Positions 58,701-64,000 of a stretch of 64,000 bases of DNA are shown in pieces. Position numbers and translations under genes: made by a program. The stretch comes from Peterkaempfera sp044755465 (GTDB lineage Bacteria; Actinomycetota; Actinomycetes; Streptomycetales; Streptomycetaceae): contig NZ_JBIVRB010000002.1 of the NCBI RefSeq assembly GCF_044755465.1, positions 124,001 through 188,000 of the forward strand, in the 5' to 3' direction. Below the pieces are notes generated by a model. The model was not told the DNA's origin. It saw only the letters and a list, made by a program, of their open reading frames with translations, and did no database searches. The stretch's first letter is position 1, and each line of letters starts with the position of its first letter.

Positions 58701-59979
58701 GCGCCAGGTGCTGCGCAATCTGCTCTCCAACGCGGTCAAGTTCACCGAGCGGGGCTCGGTGGAGCTGCGGATCGCGCCGGTCGAGGCGGAGGACGGGCTC
58801 CCGGACGCCGTCCGGCGCGGCGGCCCGGTGATCGCCTTCCGCGTCTCCGACACCGGCATCGGCATCCCCGAACCCGACCTGGAGGCCATCTTCGGCGCCT
58901 TCCAGCAGGCCGACGGCACCACCAGCCGCCGCTACGGCGGCACCGGCCTCGGCCTCTCCATCAGCAGGGAGATCGCCTACCTGCTGGGCGGCGCCATCAC
59001 CGCCGAGAGCACCCCGGACGAGGGCAGCACCTTCACCCTGTACCTGCCGGCCGTCCTCCCCGGCGGCGAGACCCCCGACGCCGTACGGGACACCGCACCC
59101 GGCGCCGAAGCCCGGCCCGCCGCCCGCCCGGCCCCGCCCGAGCGCCGGCTGCTGGTGGTCGAGGGCCGCCCGCGCGGCCTGCTGTCGCTGCTCGCCGAGA
59201 GCGCCGCCGACGAGCTGCCGCCGAGCGCCGGACCGGTCACGGTCCGCTCCGCCGTCGGCCGCGCCGAGGCCGCCGCCGCGCTCGCCGCCGAGCGGTTCCA
59301 CTGCCTGCTGCTCGACCTCGACCTGCCCGGCGAGGAGGCCCTGCGGCTGCTGGCCGAACTCGACCGCGACCCCGTCCGGCACGACCTGCCGGTCATCGCC
59401 CACCACGGCCGCCCGCTGTCCCCCGAGTGGGAGCACGAGCTGCGGTCCCGGGCCCGCACCCGGCCGCTGGAGCTGCCCGCCGGCCTGGACGAGCTGCGCG
59501 AACGCATCGTGCTGCACCTCACCGCCGAGCAGCCCCCCGGCCTGGCCCGGCTCGCCGCCCCGCACGGCGACCCGGAGCCCGCGCTCGAAGGCGCCGACGG
59601 CCGCCTGGCCGGCCGTACCGTGCTGGTGGTCGACGACGACGCCCGCAATGTCTTCGCCATCACCGGCATCCTGGAACTGTGCGGCATGCGTGTGCTGCAC
59701 GCCGACAACGGCCGGGCCGGCATCGAGATGCTGCGCCGCCACCCGGACGTCGACCTGGTGCTGATGGACGTGATGATGCCGGAGATGGACGGCCTCACCG
59801 CCACCGCCGAGATCCGCCGCACGGCCGGATTCGCGGACCTGCCGATCATCGCCGTCACCGCCAAGGCCATGCAGGGCGACCGGGAGAAGAGCCTCGCCGC
59901 CGGGGCGGGCGACCATGTCACCAAGCCCGTCGACGCCCGGGAGCTGGTGGAGTGCATGCAGCGGTGGCTGGACCGGTGA
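55732..59979 (+). CDS. Poly-HAMP soluble hybrid histidine kinase
   Basis: The protein is 1415 residues from GTG 55732; ATG 55738 is an alternative. There is no membrane segment. After a short N-terminus come six tandem HAMP units of exactly 92 residues, each with VTRVAREVG, GTWKDLT and NTMVD marks (about 60-620). A GAF domain (about 640-790), a coiled coil, a HisKA domain with His880 in FLANMSHELRTPLNSLL, and a HATPase with LRNLLSNAVKFTERG and DTGIGI follow. A degenerate receiver-like region (about 1140-1265) and a true receiver (about 1295-1412, phospho-acceptor Asp1346 in LVLMDVMMPE) close the chain. The plan recalls group III fungal kinases of the Nik1 type. It is the centre of a three-gene signalling cluster. 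Confidence 0.93.
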   Translation: MDMDEASGTTAPDGTTGGQGPVGEAELRRLLAGLTAVRDGDFGTRLPDTGNGLLLEIATVFNGMVDQLSLFTSEVTRVAREVGGEGRLGGQAEVPGVGGVWRDLTDSVNFMAGNLTDQVRNIAQVTTAVARGDLSQKIEVGARGEILELKETINTMVDELSAFADEVTRVAREVGTEGRLGGQAEVPGVGGTWKDLTESVNVMASNLTGQVRSIAQVAAAVAGGDLSQKIEVGARGEILELKETINTMVDQLSAFAEQVTRVAREVGTEGQLGGQADVQGVSGTWKDLTESVNVMADNLTAQVRSIAQVTTAVARGDLSQKIRVDARGEILELKETINTMVDQLSAFADEVTRVAREVGTEGNLGGQATVRGVSGTWKDLTDNVNVMASNLTGQVRSIAQVAAAVARGDLSQKITVEAKGEVAALAGVINTMVDTLSAFADEVTRVAREVGTEGQLGGQARVPNVAGTWKDLTDNVNSMANNLTNQVRNIAQVTTAVARGDLTRKIDVDARGEILELKTTINTMVDQLSSFAAEVTRVAREVGSEGRLGGQAEVEGVSGTWKRLTENVNELAGNLTRQVRAIAEVTSAVAEGDLTRSITVEAPGEVGDLKDNINSMVGSLRETTRANRDQDWLKSNLARISGLMQGRRDLAVVAGLVMDELAPLVSAQYGAFFLAEEAPGGTELRLVGSYGYPADGDRPTRFPLGRSLVGQAARSRRTIAVDDIPADYVTVTSGLGRTAPASLLVLPIAVEGQVLGVIELASVHRFTQVHRDFLEQLMETVGVNVNTIVANARTDELLGESQRLAAELRARSEELQVRQEELQSSNAELKEKAALLATQNRDIETKNLEIEQARQELETRAQQLALASKYKSEFLANMSHELRTPLNSLLILAQLLAQNPTRNLTAKQVEYAGVIHSAGSDLLQLINDILDLSKVEAGKMDVSPEHLRLRGLLDYVEANFRPLTTEKGLDFRVTTAPGLPAELVTDEARLRQVLRNLLSNAVKFTERGSVELRIAPVEAEDGLPDAVRRGGPVIAFRVSDTGIGIPEPDLEAIFGAFQQADGTTSRRYGGTGLGLSISREIAYLLGGAITAESTPDEGSTFTLYLPAVLPGGETPDAVRDTAPGAEARPAARPAPPERRLLVVEGRPRGLLSLLAESAADELPPSAGPVTVRSAVGRAEAAAALAAERFHCLLLDLDLPGEEALRLLAELDRDPVRHDLPVIAHHGRPLSPEWEHELRSRARTRPLELPAGLDELRERIVLHLTAEQPPGLARLAAPHGDPEPALEGADGRLAGRTVLVVDDDARNVFAITGILELCGMRVLHADNGRAGIEMLRRHPDVDLVLMDVMMPEMDGLTATAEIRRTAGFADLPIIAVTAKAMQGDREKSLAAGAGDHVTKPVDARELVECMQRWLDR
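55951..57590 (+). repeat. Six 276-bp coding repeats (HAMP units)
   Basis: The GAGGTCACCCGGGTGGCCCG-type marker starts at 55951, 56227, 56503, 56779, 57055 and 57331, an exact 276-bp period. The nucleotide similarity between units is high. Confidence 0.95.
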
Positions 59980-60043
59980 GCGGCCACCGGTGACGAGCCG
60001 GGCCCAGCAGCCGCCCGCCGGGGACGCGAAGGGAGCACCCGCC

Positions 60044-62419
60044 GTGGACAGACCGGCACAGCCGTACGGTGATCCGCCCGCCGGGGACACGGCGGGCCAC
60101 CCGCCGGAGCCCGGCACCGAACTGCTCGCCCGTACGGTCGACCGGCTGCGGGCCGAGCTGGGCACCCGGACGCTGCTGGAACTGGCCAAGGGCGTCCTGG
60201 TCGAGCGCCTGCACTGCGCCCCTGCCGAGGCCGCCCGCCAGCTGCGCACCCTGGCCGAGGAGTCCGGGCTGCCCCCGGCCGAGCTGGCCGCCGACATCGT
60301 CAACCACGCGGCCGGCGACCTGGTGGCCCGCGCCACCGCCGCCGGGCCGGACGGCGGCCCCGACCGCGCCGCCGCCGTCCGGCTGCGGCTGGCCGAATCC
60401 GCCGCGCCGGCCGCCGACGACGACACCGGCGCGGTCGCGGCCGCCGTACTGGCGCAGGCGGCCGCCCCGCACGGCGCCACCGCCGTCGCCGTCTGGGCCG
60501 CCGCCCCGGACGGCTCGCTGCGGCTCGCCGGGCAGGCGGGCTTCGGGGCCGCCGAGGCGATGCGCTGGCACCATGTGCCGCCCGGCGTCGGCACCCTCGC
60601 CCAGCGGGCGCTGGCCGAGCGGCGCACCCTGTGGCTGCCGGAGCTGCGCGCCCGGGAGGGCGATGTCGCGGCCGCCGCCATCGGCCGCCGCGCCCGAGCC
60701 ACCTCGGGCGCCCGCGCGGTGCTGCCCGCCGGGCTGGCCGGCCGGCAGCCGGGCGTACTGGAGGTGGCCTGGCCGGACGCCCGGCCGCCGCTCACCGCGC
60801 GGCTGCGCCGACAGCTGGAGTCGCTGGCCGAGCTGTGCGCGCACAGCCTGGACACCGCCCCCGAGCCCACCGCGCCCGACCCCACCGCGCCCGACCCCAC
60901 CGGCCCCGAGCCCGGCAATCCGCTGCCCGACCTGCTGGACGGGCTGCTGGACCCGGCGCTGGTGCTCCGCCCGCTGCGCGACCCGGACGGGCGGCTCACC
61001 GACTTCCGGATCGAGTGCGCCAACGGCCGCTTCACCGACCCGGCGGGCCGCCCGGTCGGCACCCTGATCGGCCGGGGCTTCCTGGAGTGCTACCCGCTGG
61101 CCGCCGCCGAGGGCGGGCTCTTCCGGGCGGCGGCGGGCACCCTGGCCACCGGCGAGCCGTTCCGGGGCGAGGACCTGCGGCTGCGCCTCCTGGTGGACGG
61201 GACGCCGGTGCCGGTCACGGCGAGCGTCGGCATCAGCCGGTTCGGTGACGCCGTGCTGCTCAGCCTGCGGACCGTCGGCGAGGAGACCCGGCTGGCCCGG
61301 CTACTACAGCACGCCCAGCGGCTCGGCCGGATCGGCGGCTTCGAGGAGGACCTGCTCACCGGCACCGTCACCTGGAACGCCCAGCTGCACGCCCTGTACG
61401 GGCTGCCGCCCTCCGCCGCGCCGGTGCCGGTGGAGCGGTTGAGCAGCCATGCGCACCCCGATGACGCCATCGCCATCGGCCGCTTCCTGCGGGCCGTGCT
61501 GCACCACCACCAGGAGGGCGCGGCCACCTTCCGGCTGCTGCGCGGCGACGGCGTCGTCCGGCATGTGCGGGTGGTCGCGGAACCGGTGCTGGACCAGGGC
61601 GTCCTGGTCGGCGTACGGGGCGCGTACCAGGACGTCTCGGCGCAGCACTGGACGGAGGTGGCGCTGGCCGCCACCCGCGACCGGCTGGCCGACAGCGAGC
61701 AGCGGGCCGCCGACCGCCACCGGCTGGCCCTCCAGTTGCAGCAGGCCCTGATGCCGCCCGCCGCGCCGCCGCTGGACGCCGCCGGGCTGTGCGTGGCCAC
61801 CCGCTACCGCCCGGCCGAGAAGGGCCACCGGGTGGGCGGCGACTGGTACGACGCCGTGGTGCTGCCCACCGGGCAGGTGCTGCTGGTCGTCGGGGACGTG
61901 GCCGGTCATGGCATCGCCGCCGCCACCGGCATGGTGGTGCTGCGCAACGCGCTGCGCGGCCTGGCGGTCACCGGGGCCGGGCCGGGCCGGCTGCTCGGCT
62001 GGCTGAACGCCGTCGCGCACGACCTTACCGAGCATGTCACCGCCACCGCCGTCTGCGGCCTGTACGACCCGGAGCGCCGCACCCTGCGCTGGGCGCGGGC
62101 CGGGCATCTGCCGCCGGTGCTGGTCCGGGGCGGTACGGCTCGGGCGCTGCCCCTGCCGAGCGGGATGCTGCTGGGGGCGCTGGCGGGGGCGGAGTACGAG
62201 GAGCGCAGCGGGCGGCTGGAGCCCGGCGACACGCTGCTGCTCTACACGGACGGGCTGATCGAGCGGCGGGACCGCTCGGTGCAGCAGTCGATCGAACGGC
62301 TGCTGGAGACGGCGGGCGACGCGCCGGCCGATCTGGAGGAGTACCTGGACCGGCTGCTCACCCACAGCACCGCCGACACCGACGACGACACCTGCCTGGT
62401 CGGCGTGCGGCTCGACTAG
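60044..62419 (+). CDS. ANTAR/GAF/PAS-SpoIIE phosphatase
   Basis: The protein is 791 residues from GTG 60044, which has GGGAG 8 nt upstream; GTG 59990 is possible. An N-terminal ANTAR-like helical region (VDRLRAELGTRTLLELAKGVLVERLHCAPAEAARQL, about 30-75) is followed by a GAF domain (about 115-265), a PAS-like segment (ALVLRPLRDPDGRLTDFRIECANGRF), a second PAS (GRIGGFEEDLLTGTVTWNAQLHALYG), and a SpoIIE phosphatase with VGGDWYDAV, VVGDVAGHG, LYTDGLIERRD and DTDDDTCLVGV. No HATPase is attached. Regulated phosphatase action on an anti-sigma antagonist is expected, with input from the poly-HAMP kinase next door, whose stop lies 65 bp upstream. Confidence 0.9.
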   Translation: MDRPAQPYGDPPAGDTAGHPPEPGTELLARTVDRLRAELGTRTLLELAKGVLVERLHCAPAEAARQLRTLAEESGLPPAELAADIVNHAAGDLVARATAAGPDGGPDRAAAVRLRLAESAAPAADDDTGAVAAAVLAQAAAPHGATAVAVWAAAPDGSLRLAGQAGFGAAEAMRWHHVPPGVGTLAQRALAERRTLWLPELRAREGDVAAAAIGRRARATSGARAVLPAGLAGRQPGVLEVAWPDARPPLTARLRRQLESLAELCAHSLDTAPEPTAPDPTAPDPTGPEPGNPLPDLLDGLLDPALVLRPLRDPDGRLTDFRIECANGRFTDPAGRPVGTLIGRGFLECYPLAAAEGGLFRAAAGTLATGEPFRGEDLRLRLLVDGTPVPVTASVGISRFGDAVLLSLRTVGEETRLARLLQHAQRLGRIGGFEEDLLTGTVTWNAQLHALYGLPPSAAPVPVERLSSHAHPDDAIAIGRFLRAVLHHHQEGAATFRLLRGDGVVRHVRVVAEPVLDQGVLVGVRGAYQDVSAQHWTEVALAATRDRLADSEQRAADRHRLALQLQQALMPPAAPPLDAAGLCVATRYRPAEKGHRVGGDWYDAVVLPTGQVLLVVGDVAGHGIAAATGMVVLRNALRGLAVTGAGPGRLLGWLNAVAHDLTEHVTATAVCGLYDPERRTLRWARAGHLPPVLVRGGTARALPLPSGMLLGALAGAEYEERSGRLEPGDTLLLYTDGLIERRDRSVQQSIERLLETAGDAPADLEEYLDRLLTHSTADTDDDTCLVGVRLD

Positions 62420-62424
62420 GGCCG

Positions 62425-62455
62425 GCCACGTCTTGTAGGCGCAAGCCACGTCTTG
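62425..62455 (+). repeat. Direct repeat GCCACGTCTTG, 20-bp spacing
   Basis: GCCACGTCTTG occurs at 62425-62435 and 62445-62455, exactly 20 bp apart, upstream of the paa operon. The two-turn spacing suits an activator. Confidence 0.5.
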
Positions 62456-62489
62456 CCGTGGGGGGTGGTGATCCGCGAGACTGGCAACC

Positions 62490-62501
62490 GACCGAACGGT
62501 C
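62490..62501. promoter_or_regulatory. PaaR-like operator
   Basis: GACCG-AA-CGGTC is a perfect palindrome, extended by CC/AG flanks as in ACCGACCG-AA..CGGTCAGT, 20 bp before the paaA start. A weak promoter TTGCCG-N18-GAGACT (62453-62482) ends just upstream. TetR-type PaaR repressors of phenylacetate genes use similar sites. Confidence 0.7.
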
Positions 62502-62520
62502 AGTAGGGAGGTGGGTCTCC

Positions 62521-63545
<1,025 letters not shown>

Positions 63546-63549
<4 letters not shown>

Positions 63550-63914
63550 CCGACCCCACGCCGACCCCGGCCCCGACCGGGACCGCGACCGGAATCCCGA
63601 CCGGGACCACGCGCGAGGCAGCCGCCGCCCCGCGCGCCGAATGGCCGCTGTACGAGGTCTTCGTCCGCAGCAGGCGCGGCCTCAACCACGTCCACGTCGG
63701 CTCGCTGCACGCCGCCGACGAGCGGATGGCGCTGCTGAACGCCCGGGACCTCTACACCCGCCGCAACGAGGGCGTCTCGCTCTGGGTGGTCCGCTCCGAC
63801 GCCATCACCGCCAGCAACCCGGACGAGAAGGACCCCTTCTTCGCCCCCAGCGGCGACAAGGTCTACCGCCACCCCACCTTCTACGACATCCCCGAGGACG
63901 TCCCCCACATCTGA
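63546..63914 (+). CDS. paaB: Phenylacetyl-CoA epoxidase subunit B
   Basis: The protein is 122 residues from ATG 63546, overlapping the paaA stop (ATGA). The core WPLYEVFVRSRRGLNHVHVGSLHAADERMALLNARDLYTRRNEGVSLWVVRSDAI is diagnostic of PaaB, the small structural subunit of the epoxidase. A Thr/Pro/Gly-rich extension of about 30 residues, with repeated PTGT-like units, precedes the core and is not present in the shorter family members. Function follows from the operon. Confidence 0.95.
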
Positions 63915-63954
63915 CCCGCGGCCGCCGCCGACGGCGGCACGGAAGGCGCACCCC

Positions 63955-64000
63955 ATGAGCGACGACCACGTCTACCTCTCCCTGGCCGAGGAGTCCCCGC
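63955..64000 (+). CDS. paaC: Phenylacetyl-CoA epoxidase subunit C, start
   Basis: Only the first 15 codons (MSDDHVYLSLAEESP) lie in the window, from ATG 63955 with GGAAGG upstream. VYLSLAEESP fits the start of PaaC, the structural diiron-fold partner of PaaA, and the operon order supports it. Confidence 0.7.
   Translation, partial: MSDDHVYLSLAEESP

Overview
The window is very GC-rich actinobacterial DNA that reads as Streptomyces or a close relative in the Streptomycetaceae. The evidence is the extreme G+C at third codon positions, many GTG starts, a complete conservon, an SsgA-like protein, a DUF397 protein, CebR-type operators, and several SpoIIE-type phosphatases fused to anti-sigma-type ATPase domains. 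I see no rRNA, tRNA, CRISPR array, insertion sequence, phage gene or replication origin. About 52 genes are supported, three of them cut by the window ends or short and uncertain.

Layout, left to right. Positions 1-7200 hold the tail of a probable hemC, a TetR/FMN-reductase divergon with twin operators, a DMT permease, and a full conservon cvnA-E (7199 down to 2738) whose cytochrome P450 lacks the canonical ExxR motif. Positions 7700-17200 are mixed: two small genes, an aminotransferase, a GH1 beta-glucosidase behind an SsgA-like gene, an epoxide-hydrolase-like enzyme with a leaderless promoter, a secreted GH92 mannosidase, and an ABC transporter. Positions 17200-27430 form a symmetrical signalling and efflux island: two large PAS/GAF/SpoIIE/HATPase proteins head to head, flanked by two paralogous DHA2 drug transporters, the second in a marR-MFS-isochorismatase-like operon.

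Positions 27450-31100 contain an SDR enzyme and a tetR-acetyltransferase operon divergent from an MFS gene, with two perfect GTACGATCGTAC palindromes between them. Positions 31200-40400 contain an unknown protein, a secreted Cys-containing protein, a tyrosinase fused to a bulb-type lectin domain, a PPOX enzyme, a GNAT, and a copper amine oxidase / amino-acid permease / TPR-like gene group. Positions 40800-47550 hold a TPR regulator, then a cellulose locus (GH9 cellulase with CBM2 and a CBM2-Cip1-like protein) behind two CebR boxes, and a dehydrogenase followed by a 17-bp tandem repeat and a 20-bp hairpin.

Positions 47700-54240 contain an MMPL exporter with its TetR, a long-chain acyl-CoA ligase, a possible 40-residue peptide, and an aldo/keto reductase with a MerR-type promoter. 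Positions 54540-62420 are a three-gene co-oriented signalling cluster: a MEDS-HATPase protein, a soluble hybrid histidine kinase with six exact 92-residue HAMP units, and an ANTAR/GAF/PAS/SpoIIE phosphatase. The window ends in a phenylacetyl-CoA epoxidase operon (paaA, paaB, start of paaC) behind a PaaR-like palindrome.

The most unusual parts are the soluble poly-HAMP signalling cluster, the head-to-head SpoIIE pair bracketed by paralogous exporters, the ExxR-less conservon P450, and the tyrosinase-lectin fusion without an adjacent copper chaperone. All functional statements rest on reading motifs and context. No database search was possible.
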